Counted from the stretch's first letter, positions 20,323 through 29,840 are shown. The stretch: DNA of 64,000 nt from Pseudocitrobacter corydidari (GCF_021172065.1 NZ_CP087880.1:186001-250000), one strand, 5' to 3'. Notes: generated by a model from the letters alone, not told the origin. Made by a program: numbers and translations.

Positions 20323-21642
20323 TTACTCCTGTTTCGCCAGTGCGTTAGCGGCGTCGTGATGTGATTGAATTTCTGCGGCGCGGTACTGTTTGTCCAGGAT
20401 GCGCATGAAGGGTAGATAGATCATGGCGCCAATCAACAGGTTCACTATCTGCATCAGGCAGCCGGAAAGATGTCCGGTCACAATGAAACCGCTGATGACC
20501 GGCGGCAGCGTCCAGGGAATAAAGACCCCGGTGGTCACCGCGACGATACCGACTTTCATGGCCACATATTGCACGGTCACCAGCACCAGTGGCACCAGGT
20601 TAAACGGAATCAGCATGATAGGGTTCATAATGACCGGCAGGCCAAACAGAATCGGTTCGTTGATATTAAAGATTGAGGCACCCGCCCCCAGTCGGGCGAC
20701 TTCGCGCATGTTTTTACTGCGCGCAAAAATCAGCATCGCCAGCACCAGCGATAACGTCGCACCCGCGCCGCCCATCCAGATCATGTCAAAAAACTGTTCG
20801 GTGATGATATGCGGCGGCATTGCACCCGCCTGAATTGCGGCGATATTATCGGTCTGGTTTTCCATCCACAGCGGGCGAATGATGCCGTTAATCATCGAGC
20901 CGGAGTTAATGCCGACGGACCAGAGGATCGTAATGCTGAACACCGTCATCAGCGCGCCAAAATAAGAGGTACCGTAGTGACGAACCGGCGTAGCCACCAC
21001 TTCATAAATAAACTGATGAATGGTGCGGTAGTGGGTGTTATCAAAACTGATACGAATCGCCAGCACGATAATCATTACGATCAGCGCCGGGATCAGCGCG
21101 GCGAAAGACTCCTGCACTGCCGGTGGAACGCCCTCAGGCATCTTGATCACCAGCTTTTTACGTTTCAGCCAGCAGAACAGTTCCGTCCAGAGCAGTGAGC
21201 CAATCATAGCGACAAACAGGCCTTTGGTGCCAATCCATTCGATCGGTACCACGGTGATACCGCCGTTGTCGGCGACTTTGATAAACGGGGTAAGAATTAA
21301 GAAGCAAACCAGCGCGAGGATCCCACAGGAGATTCTGTCTTCGCCATAGTGCTCAGCCAGGCGAAAGGCCACCAGAAAGCTAATGAACAGCGACATAGTT
21401 GAAAAGACGGCGCTGAAAGGAATCTCAACGATACTGCTCCAGTTATCACCAAAGGTGCGAGACATAAACAACTGGTAAGGCTGGTTAGGAAATGAGGAGA
21501 TAACCAACAGAATAGAGCCGACGATGATAAACGGCATGAAGGAGACGTAAGCACCGCGAATGGCGCATAAATGGCGCTGTTGCGCCGCTTTAGCCGCCAG
21601 TGGCATCAGCTTTGCTTCAAGAAATCCCAGAACATTGTTCAT
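20323..21642 (-). CDS. Orphan PTS EIIC permease, lactose/cellobiose family
   Basis: A 439-residue inner-membrane protein with about ten hydrophobic segments and the Lac/Cel EIIC signature FNINEPILFG (Glu329). No EIIA or EIIB domain or gene accompanies it. In the second substrate-site motif, where family members usually read G-I-H-G, it reads GINSG (Asn246 in place of His). It may borrow EIIB from another system or act as an uncoupled permease. It is the first gene of the operon with the glycosylasparaginase and M17 peptidase. GGAG precedes the start. Its promoter faces the divergent regulator. Confidence 0.88.
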   Translation of the reverse strand: MNNVLGFLEAKLMPLAAKAAQQRHLCAIRGAYVSFMPFIIVGSILLVISSFPNQPYQLFMSRTFGDNWSSIVEIPFSAVFSTMSLFISFLVAFRLAEHYGEDRISCGILALVCFLILTPFIKVADNGGITVVPIEWIGTKGLFVAMIGSLLWTELFCWLKRKKLVIKMPEGVPPAVQESFAALIPALIVMIIVLAIRISFDNTHYRTIHQFIYEVVATPVRHYGTSYFGALMTVFSITILWSVGINSGSMINGIIRPLWMENQTDNIAAIQAGAMPPHIITEQFFDMIWMGGAGATLSLVLAMLIFARSKNMREVARLGAGASIFNINEPILFGLPVIMNPIMLIPFNLVPLVLVTVQYVAMKVGIVAVTTGVFIPWTLPPVISGFIVTGHLSGCLMQIVNLLIGAMIYLPFMRILDKQYRAAEIQSHHDAANALAKQE

Positions 21643-21690
21643 TGTGAACTCCGTACAAGATTAAGGGCAGGGTGTGTGTTATGTAACGGG

Positions 21691-21770
21691 ATTATTGAAG
21701 AATTCCTCACGCAGAACGGTGAAATGAGTCACATTGCGTTGGGTTTAATCATATTAATCTCATATGATTA
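21691..21770. promoter_or_regulatory. Divergent control region: CRP site and 9-bp inverted repeat
   Basis: A strong CRP site, GGTGA-N6-TCACA, lies at 21718-21733 (centre 21725.5). On the minus strand a -10, AATAAT (21696-21691), predicts a start near 21684, which places CRP at about -41.5, class II. A perfect inverted repeat TAATCATAT-N7-ATATGATTA at 21746-21770 lies 25 bp before the regulator ATG. It is a likely operator of that regulator, placed to act on both genes. Sites are seen and functions inferred. Confidence 0.68.
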
Positions 21771-21795
21771 GTTACGATTATTTGTGGAGATAGTC

Positions 21796-22665
21796 ATGGA
21801 AATTAAGCTGCATGCCAACGCCACCACTACGCCACGCATACGTCGCTATCTGCAACAGTCAGATAAAAGTGACCGTGAGCTGGCAAAGGAATTGGGTATT
21901 TCTGTGACAACCGTGCGTCGCTGGCGTCAGCGCGAGCATATCACTGACCGGCAAACCACGCCTGGCGTGATACACAAAGCATTGAGATCTGATCAAATTG
22001 CCTTGCTTAATGTCTTACGTGAACAACTGCGCGCGCCGCTGGATGAATTACTGTTTCTTGTTGTTGAAGGGCTGGGAATTACGGTTTCGCGGGCAACGTT
22101 GAACCGCTACCTGAAACCTGCGCGGAGGGGGGCGGGTGCTGCGTCATTACAGGGAAAAAAGGCATTGAAAGCAGGGCTGCGTGCGGATTCGTTGCAGTTG
22201 CATTACGTCTTTTTGCCGCTGCACATGGATGATGGCGGCGATCATCATTTGTTATGGGCGCAGGAGCCTGTCAGCGGCTGGCTCTTTGCGCGCATCTATT
22301 CAGGCATATCGCGACAGCTGGTGATTCACTGGCTGGAAGAGGCGCTAACGCAGTGTCCTGCTGATATTCAATCTATTGAGACAAATGATTGTAAGTGGTT
22401 TGAGATAGCGCCAGACTCGCCTGTCAGCGAATGGCTGGATGCGAAAAAATTAAAGCATCGCGTAGCGTCTCGACCCATCGTAGCGTGGGGAGAATCTGCA
22501 ACACCACCGCTGGGGGAGCTTTTCCCGGTACTGAAAGAAAAAAGCCCTGATGAGGTATTACAGCACCTCTGTGAACTATGGAATTCGGGGAAAGGGCAGA
22601 AAAAATTGGGTGAATGCACGCCGCAGCACTTTCTTGAAGTGCTGCGGCAAACTCACACTAGCTAA
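21796..22665 (+). CDS. Transposase-derived DNA-binding regulator (putative)
   Basis: A 289-residue protein with two N-terminal helix-turn-helix units (residues 26-47 with ELAKELGISVTTVRRW, and about 75-108). They are followed by a region that looks like a decayed IS481/IS3-type integrase core. The positions expected for the DDE residues are lost: the first strand reads LQLHYVFLPL without Asp, the second reads ETNDCKWF where transposases have TDNGSEF, and no final Glu motif remains. No terminal repeats flank it. It is divergent from the EIIC operon, so it is probably its domesticated regulator. ATG at 21796 follows GGAGA. Its end overlaps yfgD by 8 bp. Confidence 0.7.
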   Translation: MEIKLHANATTTPRIRRYLQQSDKSDRELAKELGISVTTVRRWRQREHITDRQTTPGVIHKALRSDQIALLNVLREQLRAPLDELLFLVVEGLGITVSRATLNRYLKPARRGAGAASLQGKKALKAGLRADSLQLHYVFLPLHMDDGGDHHLLWAQEPVSGWLFARIYSGISRQLVIHWLEEALTQCPADIQSIETNDCKWFEIAPDSPVSEWLDAKKLKHRVASRPIVAWGESATPPLGELFPVLKEKSPDEVLQHLCELWNSGKGQKKLGECTPQHFLEVLRQTHTS

Positions 22666-23017
22666 CGATTTCCAGAACCTGCTCCGGTGGGCGACCAATG
22701 CGCGCCTGGCCGTTGCTGACCACAATCGGGCGTTCAATCAGCTTCGGGTTCTCAACCATCGCCTGAATCAGCTGGGCTTCAGTCAGTTGGTTATCGGCCA
22801 GATTGAGTGATTTATAGAGATCTTCTTTCTGGCGCATCAGTTCGCGGGCGCTGTTCATGCCCAGCATTTGCAGCAGCTGCTTGATGCCTTCGGCATCCGG
22901 CGGAGTTTCCAGATAAAGCACCACTTCTGGCTCAACGCCGTTGGCTTTCAGCAGGCTTAAGGTCTCGCGGCTCTTGGAACAGCGCGGGTTGTGGTAAATT
23001 TTTACCGCATCAGTCAT
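22658..23017 (-). CDS. yfgD: ArsC-family (glutaredoxin-coupled) reductase YfgD
   Basis: A 119-residue thioredoxin-fold protein matching E. coli YfgD, annotated as an arsenate reductase homologue. The active Cys13 is in HNPRCSKSRETL, and the C-terminal RPIVVSNGQARIGRPPE segment is typical. True arsenate reduction has not been established for this branch. GGGAG precedes the ATG. It is followed upstream by bepA, as in E. coli. Confidence 0.92.
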   Translation of the reverse strand: MTDAVKIYHNPRCSKSRETLSLLKANGVEPEVVLYLETPPDAEGIKQLLQMLGMNSARELMRQKEDLYKSLNLADNQLTEAQLIQAMVENPKLIERPIVVSNGQARIGRPPEQVLEIVS

Positions 23018-23052
23018 AAAATCTCCCGAGTTCTGACAATTTCGTTCCCGAT

Positions 23053-24516
23053 TTACATTTTCGTGTAAGGACGGAAACGTTCCTGTAATTGACGAAGCTG
23101 GTCGATACGCGCGTCGTAGCGCGCCTGTTCCAGACTTCTGAGTTTGACCTGGGCGCTGGCGCTGCTGAGCAGAGAAATCGCCTGGTCGAGCCGTCCGACT
23201 AACGCCATATTCTCGGCTCTGGCTGCCAGTTCCTGATCGCGATGGCCCAGTTTGGCCTGCGCCTGTGCCAGCAGCTCCCAGCCGTTGGTGTCATCTTTAT
23301 AGTTGAACGTGTAGCGGTTAAGGATGGTCACCGCTTCAGATGCCTGTCCTGCTTCGAGCAGGGCGTTGGCCAGGTTGAGCTGCAGCACCGGGTTCGTGCG
23401 CAGGTCGCGCGCGCTTTTCAGCCGATTAATGGCGTCGGCGGCTTTGTTCTGACCGAGGTCGATATCGGTTGCCAGGTCAAGATACCACGCATTTTGCGGG
23501 TCGGCGGCCAGCAGCGGGCGCAGCAGGCTACTGGCCTGCGCGTTGTTCTTCGCTTCCATCGCCTGAAGCGCACGGCCATACTGCGCGGCATTTTGTTCGC
23601 GAATATTGCCCTTCGACCAGGCATCGATCAGGTCGCTGGTCAGCTGATTTTGCCCGGAGTTATACATCCCAAGCGTACGCGCTTTCGCCAGATAGAAATC
23701 GGCGGAGGATTGCACCACCATCGGTTTCATCTGATTGGCGCGGTTACGCGCATCGGCCAGACGGCTTTCCGGCAGGGGGTGAGTCAGCAGCATTTCTGGC
23801 GGGCGCGAGGAGTAGCGCGCCTGGTCGAGCAATTTATCCATAAATGCCGGCATCGCCTGCGGGTCGAAGCCGGATCGTTGTAACACCTGAATACCGATAC
23901 GATCCGCTTCTTCTTCATTCTGACGGGTGAAGCTGATCATGCTCTGTTGCGTACCGGCGAGGGTACCGCTCAACGCCGCCATCCCGGCCTGCGGGCTGGC
24001 CATCGCCAGCAGAATTGAGCCTAATGCGCCGACCCAGGTGAGCGGGGCGTTACGTTTCTGGTCTTCCATCGCACGCGCCAGATGGCGCTGGGTGACGTGA
24101 GAGATTTCGTGCGCCATGACCGATGCCAGCTGGCTTTCATTATCGGAATAGCGGAACAACGCCGAGTGCAGCACCACGTTCCCGCCGAAGAAGGCGAAGG
24201 CGTTGATATCGTCGTTGTTGATTAAATAGAAGTGGAACGGCGTACGCACCGACCAGGCGTGCGACACCAGACGCATACCCAGCGTATTGATGTACTGCAC
24301 CAGCAGGGGGTCGTTAATCAGCGGCGCGCTGCCGCGCAGTTGGCGTACGTAGAAATCCCCCATTTGCATCTCCTGACCAATGGAGAGCGTGCTTCCTGCG
24401 GAGGTGCCCATATCTGGCAACGTATCAGCCGCATCTGCAAAAGCGGGTGCCGCCTGGCCGAGCGTGAGCGCTGCAATAAGGGATGCCACCAGCGTTTTTT
24501 TCAACTGCCTGAACAT
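23053..24516 (-). CDS. bepA: Periplasmic protease/chaperone BepA
   Basis: BepA assists LptD assembly and degrades misassembled outer-membrane proteins at the BAM complex. The 487 residues equal the E. coli length. A signal peptide is cleaved after AFA at residue 27. The M48 zinc motif HEISH is at 136-140, and a TPR domain fills the C-terminal 200 residues. It belongs to the sigma-E regulon in E. coli. No sigma-E promoter was verified here. Confidence 0.96.
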   Translation of the reverse strand: MFRQLKKTLVASLIAALTLGQAAPAFADAADTLPDMGTSAGSTLSIGQEMQMGDFYVRQLRGSAPLINDPLLVQYINTLGMRLVSHAWSVRTPFHFYLINNDDINAFAFFGGNVVLHSALFRYSDNESQLASVMAHEISHVTQRHLARAMEDQKRNAPLTWVGALGSILLAMASPQAGMAALSGTLAGTQQSMISFTRQNEEEADRIGIQVLQRSGFDPQAMPAFMDKLLDQARYSSRPPEMLLTHPLPESRLADARNRANQMKPMVVQSSADFYLAKARTLGMYNSGQNQLTSDLIDAWSKGNIREQNAAQYGRALQAMEAKNNAQASSLLRPLLAADPQNAWYLDLATDIDLGQNKAADAINRLKSARDLRTNPVLQLNLANALLEAGQASEAVTILNRYTFNYKDDTNGWELLAQAQAKLGHRDQELAARAENMALVGRLDQAISLLSSASAQVKLRSLEQARYDARIDQLRQLQERFRPYTKM

Positions 24517-24740
24517 AACCTCTGTCCTGTAATGTGGGATTTTTCAGTTTGACCGACAGGGCGGCGTTACGTTCCCTGAAAGGCTATTTGGGCAGTTTAT
24601 CTGGCCTCAAAGAGGTTGAAAATGATATTCACACAACTTTTGCTGTTTGTGTCTATAAATAGAAAAAGCGAAGTCTTTTCTGTGACATTTAGATACAATT
24701 CGGGCACTGTGATCCGCCAATGTGCGTCAGGGAAGTCTTT

Positions 24741-25805
24741 ATGCTCGAAATGTTGATGCAGTGGTACCGCCGCCGTTTTAGTGACCCGGAAGCGATAGCG
24801 CTGCTGGTTATTCTGGTGGCCGGTTTCGGTATCCTGTTTTTCTTTAGCGGCTTGTTAGCGCCGTTGCTGGTGGCGATTGTGCTCGCGTATTTACTGGAGT
24901 GGCCCACCATTCGCCTGGAGAAACTCGGCTGGTCGCGACGCTGGGCCACCACCGCCGTGCTGGTCGTCTTTGTCGGTATTCTGCTGCTGATGGCGTTTGT
25001 GGTGATGCCGGTCGCCTGGCAGCAGGGCATCTATCTGATTCGCGATATGCCCGGCATGCTGAATAAGCTCTCTGATTTTGCCGCCACGTTGCCGCGCCGT
25101 TATCCGGCGCTGATGGACGCGGGCATCATCGATGCGATGGCAGAAAACATGCGCGCGCGCATGCAGACCATGGGCGACTCGGTGGTGAAATATTCGGTGG
25201 CTTCGCTGGTTGGGCTGCTGACGCTGGCGGTCTATCTGGTGCTGGTGCCGTTAATGGTCTTTTTCCTGGTGAAGGATAAAGAGCAGATGCTGAACGCCGT
25301 GCGCCGCGTGCTGCCGCGTAATCGCGGTCTGGCCGGGTTAGTCTGGAAAGAGATGAACCAGCAAATCACCAACTATATCCGTGGCAAGGTATTAGAAATG
25401 GTGGTGGTCGGCGTGGCGACCTGGATAGGCTTTATTCTGTTCGGCCTCAACTATTCGCTGCTGCTTGCGGTGCTGGTAGGGTTCTCCGTCCTGATTCCCT
25501 ATATCGGCGCGTTTGTGGTCACCATTCCGGTGGTGTGCGTGGCGCTGTTCCAGTTTGGCCTTGGGACCGAGTTCTGGAGCCTGTTTGCGGTGTACCTAAT
25601 TATTCAGGCGCTGGATGGTAACCTGCTGGTGCCGGTGCTTTTCTCTGAAGCCGTGAACCTGCATCCGTTGGTGATTATTCTGTCGGTGGTGATTTTCGGC
25701 GGGCTGTGGGGATTCTGGGGCGTATTCTTCGCCATCCCGCTGGCGACGCTGATTAAAGCGGTAGTCCATGCCTGGCCGGATGGTTTAGTGGCCGACGAAG
25801 AGTAA
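24741..25805 (+). CDS. perM: AI-2E family inner-membrane permease PerM
   Basis: A 354-residue polytopic membrane protein of the AI-2E/UPF0118 family, close to E. coli PerM (YfgO). Eight membrane segments are visible with a long soluble stretch at about residues 65-145. The frame extends to 24720, but homologues begin MLEMLMQWYRRRFSDPEA and AGGGAAG precedes 24741. The transported molecule is unknown. It is divergent from bepA. In E. coli the hyf hydrogenase operon separates it from bcp, but here only 36 bp do. Confidence 0.92.
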   Translation: MLEMLMQWYRRRFSDPEAIALLVILVAGFGILFFFSGLLAPLLVAIVLAYLLEWPTIRLEKLGWSRRWATTAVLVVFVGILLLMAFVVMPVAWQQGIYLIRDMPGMLNKLSDFAATLPRRYPALMDAGIIDAMAENMRARMQTMGDSVVKYSVASLVGLLTLAVYLVLVPLMVFFLVKDKEQMLNAVRRVLPRNRGLAGLVWKEMNQQITNYIRGKVLEMVVVGVATWIGFILFGLNYSLLLAVLVGFSVLIPYIGAFVVTIPVVCVALFQFGLGTEFWSLFAVYLIIQALDGNLLVPVLFSEAVNLHPLVIILSVVIFGGLWGFWGVFFAIPLATLIKAVVHAWPDGLVADEE

Positions 25806-25810
25806 ATAAA

Positions 25811-25838
25811 AAGCCGACGTTAAAACGTCGGCTTTTTT
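25811..25838. terminator. Bidirectional perM/bcp terminator
   Basis: A perfect 10-bp stem (25811-25820 with 25825-25834, loop TAAA) has T-runs on both strands. It serves the convergent perM and bcp genes. Confidence 0.87.
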
Positions 25839-25841
25839 ACA

Positions 25842-26312
25842 TCAAGCGCTCTCTTTAAGCCAGTTCAGCACCACGTCGTGGTGATTGCTGGTTTTGAAAT
25901 CATCGAAAACGTGCTCAACTTTTCCATCGGCATCAACCAGGAAGCTGATGCGATGGATGCCGTCGTAGGTTTTACCCATAAAGGACTTCTCGCCCCAGAC
26001 GCCAAACTGCTCGCAAACCTGATGATCTTCATCGGACAGCAGGGTAAAGTTCAGCAGCTCTTTTTCGGCAAAGCGGGAGAGTTTTTCCGGCTTATCGGTG
26101 CTGATGCCCAGCACTTCCACGCCCGCTTTTTTCAGTTCATCCATATTATCGCGCAGACCGCAGGCCTGCACGGTGCAGCCCGGCGTCATGGCCTTCGGGT
26201 AGAAATAGACCAGTACGCGTTGTCCCTGGAAGTCGGTCAAATTTACTTGCTCGCCGTCTTGATCGGGCAAACTAAATTTCGGTGCGATGTCACCGGCTTT
26301 CAGTGGGTTCAT
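25842..26312 (-). CDS. bcp: Thioredoxin-dependent peroxiredoxin BCP
   Basis: A 156-residue atypical 2-Cys peroxiredoxin that reduces hydroperoxides in the cytosol. The peroxidatic Cys46 and resolving Cys51 are in TPGCTVQACGLRD. Its ATG overlaps the gcvR stop as TAATG, indicating coupling, and gcvR-bcp is the E. coli order. Confidence 0.97.
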   Translation of the reverse strand: MNPLKAGDIAPKFSLPDQDGEQVNLTDFQGQRVLVYFYPKAMTPGCTVQACGLRDNMDELKKAGVEVLGISTDKPEKLSRFAEKELLNFTLLSDEDHQVCEQFGVWGEKSFMGKTYDGIHRISFLVDADGKVEHVFDDFKTSNHHDVVLNWLKESA

Positions 26313-26884
26313 TAGGCAACTCCATCTTGTTCGTCATGCTGAGAATGATTTATGACGTTTATACTGCCTTGTGCATTCAATTCTGTACATAGGGCTTTAA
26401 ACGCTTGCTCAATATTTGATGCATTTTTCGTAGCCGGGCTGTGTGCAGTTATCTGAATAAACAGCTGTGGCTGCGCATTTTCATCGCCGGGTTGGGTTCG
26501 GGAAACCAGTTCGGCAATGTTCATCTCCCATGAATCGATAAGCGCGGTGAAGCGTTCGATAATATGCGGAGAATCAGGCACCTCAACCTGCACCCACACG
26601 GTGGAAGGCATTGCCGGGCGCGGTCGCGCGGTGGTGCGCTTCATCACAATCAGCAGATCCAGTTCGGCCCCTTTCAATGGCAAAGTGGACTCAATCAGGG
26701 TGATCGCGTTCCAGCTACCGGAAAGCAGCATGATGAAGGTGAACTCATCACCAAGCATAGCCAGCCTGCTGTCCTCGATGTTGCAGCCGCAGCTACTGAC
26801 GTGACGCGTAATGGTATTGACAATGCCAGGGCGATCGGCCCCCAGAGCTGTAATGACCAAATAGTGTTGTAATGTGGCTGTCAA
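26312..26884 (-). CDS. gcvR: Glycine cleavage system repressor GcvR
   Basis: A 190-residue protein of two ACT domains (about 8-85 and 95-175) that binds GcvA and blocks activation of gcvTHP when glycine is low. Conserved parts include ITALGADRPGIVNTITRHV and MNIAELVSRTQP. It shares a 155-bp divergent intergenic region with dapA. Confidence 0.95.
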   Translation of the reverse strand: MTATLQHYLVITALGADRPGIVNTITRHVSSCGCNIEDSRLAMLGDEFTFIMLLSGSWNAITLIESTLPLKGAELDLLIVMKRTTARPRPAMPSTVWVQVEVPDSPHIIERFTALIDSWEMNIAELVSRTQPGDENAQPQLFIQITAHSPATKNASNIEQAFKALCTELNAQGSINVINHSQHDEQDGVA

Positions 26885-27039
26885 ACCGGTGCTTCCTTCA
26901 AAAAGGTGAGGTATTCCCTAGGAAAGCATAAAAAAAACCGGCATACAACATTCTGAGGGGCTTCAGTCTCTTGCTTTTATTACAGTACCAAACGTACCAT
27001 TGAGACTCATGTCCGCACGTCAGCACAGAGGATGGCCCC

Positions 27040-27918
27040 ATGTTCACGGGAAGTATTGTAGCGCTTGTCACGCCGATGGATGAGAAAGGTAATGTCGACC
27101 GTTCAAGCCTGAAAAAACTGATTGATTACCATGTCGCCAACGGGACCTCGGCGATTGTATCTGTAGGGACGACAGGAGAATCGGCGACGCTTGGCCACGA
27201 CGAGCATGGCGATGTCGTGATGATGACCGTAGAGCTGGCCGATGGCCGTATTCCGGTTATCGCGGGCACCGGGGCAAACGCCACCGCAGAGGCGATAAGC
27301 CTCACCCAGCGCTTCAACAACACCGGCGTAGTCGGCTGCCTGACAGTGACCCCTTACTACAACCGTCCGACTCAGGAAGGTCTGTTCCAGCACTTTAAAG
27401 CGATCGCAGAACATACTGACTTGCCGCAAATTCTGTATAATGTGCCGTCTCGTACGGGTTGCGATATGCTGCCAGAAACCGTGGGTCGCCTGGCTGAAAT
27501 AAAAAATATTATCGCAATCAAGGAAGCAACAGGGAACTTAAGTCGTGTTCACCAGATCAAAGAGCTGGTTTCAGACGATTTCATCCTGCTGAGCGGTGAT
27601 GATGCCACGGGTCTGGACTTCATGCAGCTGGGCGGTCAGGGTGTGATTTCCGTCACTGCAAACGTTGCTGCGCGTGATATGGCAGAAATGTGTAAACTGG
27701 CCGCCGCTGGCGAGTTTGCGAAAGCGCGCGTCATCAATAATCGTCTGATGCCGCTGCACAATAAATTATTTGTCGAACCCAATCCTATCCCGGTTAAATG
27801 GGCGTGTAAGGAGTTGGGACTTGTAGCAACCGATACGATGCGTCTGCCGATGACACCTATCACCGACCACGGTCGTGATATCGTCGCCTCTGCAATGAAG
27901 CACGCCGGTTTGCTGTAA
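27040..27918 (+). CDS. dapA: 4-hydroxy-tetrahydrodipicolinate synthase
   Basis: DapA condenses pyruvate and aspartate semialdehyde, the first step of the DAP/lysine branch. The 292 residues equal E. coli DapA. Schiff-base Lys161 lies in AIKEATG, and the catalytic Tyr/Thr set appears in YYNRPTQEG and GTTGESAT. bamC follows after 16 bases, the standard dapA-bamC operon. Confidence 0.97.
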   Translation: MFTGSIVALVTPMDEKGNVDRSSLKKLIDYHVANGTSAIVSVGTTGESATLGHDEHGDVVMMTVELADGRIPVIAGTGANATAEAISLTQRFNNTGVVGCLTVTPYYNRPTQEGLFQHFKAIAEHTDLPQILYNVPSRTGCDMLPETVGRLAEIKNIIAIKEATGNLSRVHQIKELVSDDFILLSGDDATGLDFMQLGGQGVISVTANVAARDMAEMCKLAAAGEFAKARVINNRLMPLHNKLFVEPNPIPVKWACKELGLVATDTMRLPMTPITDHGRDIVASAMKHAGLL

Positions 27919-27934
27919 AGTTTAGGGAGATTTG

Positions 27935-28969
27935 ATGGCTTACTCAGTACAGAAGTCGCGCCTGGCGAAGGTTGCGGGTGTTTCACTTGTCCTGCTGCTT
28001 GCAGCGTGTAGTTCCGACTCGCGTTATAAGCGCCAGGTGAGCGGCGATGAATCCTATCTGGATGCCGCGCCGTTAAGTGAACTTCACGCGCCGGCTGGCA
28101 TGATCCTGCCGGTTCAACGCGGTGATTATAACATTCCGGTTGCTAACGGTAGCGGCGCAGTAGGTAAAGCCCTGGACATCCGTCCGCCGGCACAGCCTCT
28201 GGCGCTGGTTTCTGGTGCGCGCACGCAGTTCACGGGCGATACCGCCACGCTGCTGGTCGAAAGTGGCCGTAGCGGTAACCTGTGGCCGCAGGTAGTGAGC
28301 ATCCTTCAGGGTAAAAACTACACCATCGATAAACGTGATGATGCCACCCAAACGTTAACCACCGATTGGGTTGAGTGGAACCGTCTTGATGAAGATCAGC
28401 AGTACCGTGGCCGTTATCAAGTCTCCGTGAAACCGCAGGGTTATCAGCAGGCGGTGGTGGTGAAACTGGTTAACCTGGAACAAGCGGGCAAACCGGTTGC
28501 TGATACCGCATCGCTGCAACGCTATAGCGCCGAGATGCTGAACGTCATTTCCGCAGGTCTCGATCAGAAAGCGACCGCCGCGCAGAATGCTTCACAAAGC
28601 GCAGCGGGTTCCACCTTCGACGTGCAGAGCGCAGCGGATGACACTGGCCTGCCAATGCTGGTGGTGCGTGGTCCGTTCAACCAGGTGTGGCAACGTCTGC
28701 CGGGCGTGCTGGAAAAAGTGGGCATGAAAGTGACCGACAGCACCCGTTCTCAGGGCAGCATCAACGTAACCTACAAGCCGCTGTCTGACAGCAGCTGGCA
28801 GGAACTGGGCGCTACCGATCCGGGTCTGGTCTCCGGTGATTACAAACTGCAGGTCGGCGATCTCGACAACCGCAGCAGTCTGCAATTCATCGACCCGAAA
28901 GGTCATACCCTGACGCAGTCTCAGAACGACGCGCTGGTCGCCGTCTTCCAGGCAGCGTTTAGCAAGTAA
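27935..28969 (+). CDS. bamC: Outer-membrane assembly lipoprotein BamC
   Basis: BamC is a lipoprotein subunit of the BAM complex. The lipobox LLAAC puts the lipidated Cys at residue 25. It is followed by the unstructured N-terminal segment that binds BamD and two helix-grip domains. The 344 residues fit the ATG at 27935. A TTG one codon earlier is not needed. It was formerly called nlpB. Confidence 0.96.
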   Translation: MAYSVQKSRLAKVAGVSLVLLLAACSSDSRYKRQVSGDESYLDAAPLSELHAPAGMILPVQRGDYNIPVANGSGAVGKALDIRPPAQPLALVSGARTQFTGDTATLLVESGRSGNLWPQVVSILQGKNYTIDKRDDATQTLTTDWVEWNRLDEDQQYRGRYQVSVKPQGYQQAVVVKLVNLEQAGKPVADTASLQRYSAEMLNVISAGLDQKATAAQNASQSAAGSTFDVQSAADDTGLPMLVVRGPFNQVWQRLPGVLEKVGMKVTDSTRSQGSINVTYKPLSDSSWQELGATDPGLVSGDYKLQVGDLDNRSSLQFIDPKGHTLTQSQNDALVAVFQAAFSK

Positions 28970-28975
28970 TATTCA

Positions 28976-29001
28976 GGGCTGGAGCAATCCGGCCCTTTTT
29001 T
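28976..29001 (+). terminator. dapA-bamC terminator
   Basis: An 8-bp stem with one G-T pair (28976-28983 with 28988-28995, loop GCAA) is followed by six T, directly after bamC and just before the purC promoter. Confidence 0.82.
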
Positions 29002-29005
29002 CTGA

Positions 29006-29027
29006 TATGATACGCAAACGTGTGCGT
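29006..29027 (+). promoter_or_regulatory. purC -10 and PurR operator
   Basis: TATGAT at 29006-29011 is a good -10 element. Immediately downstream, ACGCAAACGTGTGCGT at 29012-29027 matches the PurR box, so bound repressor would cover the start site. Confidence 0.85.
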
Positions 29028-29077
29028 CGGCAGAAAAGCGGCAAGTTTATCGTTAAATCTCACCAGGAGTAATAAAG

Positions 29078-29791
29078 ATGCAAAAGCAAGCTGAGTTGTA
29101 TCGTGGTAAAGCGAAAACCGTCTACAGTACGGAAAACCCGGATCTGTTGGTGCTCGAATTCCGTAACGATACGTCAGCAGGGGACGGTGCGCGCATCGAG
29201 CAGTTCGATCGTAAAGGCATGGTGAACAACAAGTTCAACCACTTCATTATGACCAAACTGGAAGAAGCGGGTATCCCGACTCAGATGGAACGTCTGCTCT
29301 CTGACACCGAATGTCTGGTGAAAAAACTGGATATGGTGCCGGTAGAGTGCGTGGTGCGTAACCGTGCGGCAGGCTCGCTGGTGAAACGCTTAGGGATTGA
29401 AGAAGGCATCGAACTGAATCCACCGCTGTTCGACCTGTTCCTGAAAAATGATGCGATGCATGACCCGATGGTCAATGAATCTTACTGCGAAACCTTTGGC
29501 TGGGTGAGCAAAGAAAACCTCGCACGTATGCAAGAACTGACCTTCAAAGCCAACGATGTTCTGAAAAAAATGTTTGATGATGCGGGCCTGATCCTGGTCG
29601 ATTTCAAACTGGAATTTGGTCTGTTCAACGGTGAAGTCGTACTGGGTGACGAATTCTCACCGGACGGTAGCCGTCTGTGGGATAAACAAACCATGGATAA
29701 AATGGATAAAGACCGTTTCCGCCAGAGCCTGGGCGGACTGATTGAAGCTTACGAAGAAGTGGCCCGTCGTCTGGGTGTTAACCTGGACTGA
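29078..29791 (+). CDS. purC: SAICAR synthase
   Basis: PurC joins CAIR and aspartate with ATP in purine synthesis. The 237 residues equal the E. coli length. The [14 protein letters not shown]-binding hairpin, VVRNRAAGS and LVDFKLEFG segments are conserved. It is transcribed alone from a PurR-controlled promoter and has AGGAG before the ATG. Confidence 0.97.
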   Translation: MQKQAELYRGKAKTVYSTENPDLLVLEFRNDTSAGDGARIEQFDRKGMVNNKFNHFIMTKLEEAGIPTQMERLLSDTECLVKKLDMVPVECVVRNRAAGSLVKRLGIEEGIELNPPLFDLFLKNDAMHDPMVNESYCETFGWVSKENLARMQELTFKANDVLKKMFDDAGLILVDFKLEFGLFNGEVVLGDEFSPDGSRLWDKQTMDKMDKDRFRQSLGGLIEAYEEVARRLGVNLD

Positions 29792-29812
29792 GCCCCCTAA
29801 GCCACTGCATCG

Positions 29813-29840
29813 CAGAGGGTGCGCGCACCCTCTGAATTTC
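29813..29840 (+). terminator. Probable purC terminator
   Basis: A perfect 22-nt palindrome (29813-29834) could form a 9-10 bp hairpin followed by a modest AT tail. It lies 21 bases after the purC stop. Confidence 0.6.

Noticed and set aside
21796..22665. Active insertion sequence
   Set aside because: No terminal inverted repeats or target duplication seen, and the expected catalytic acidic residues are missing.
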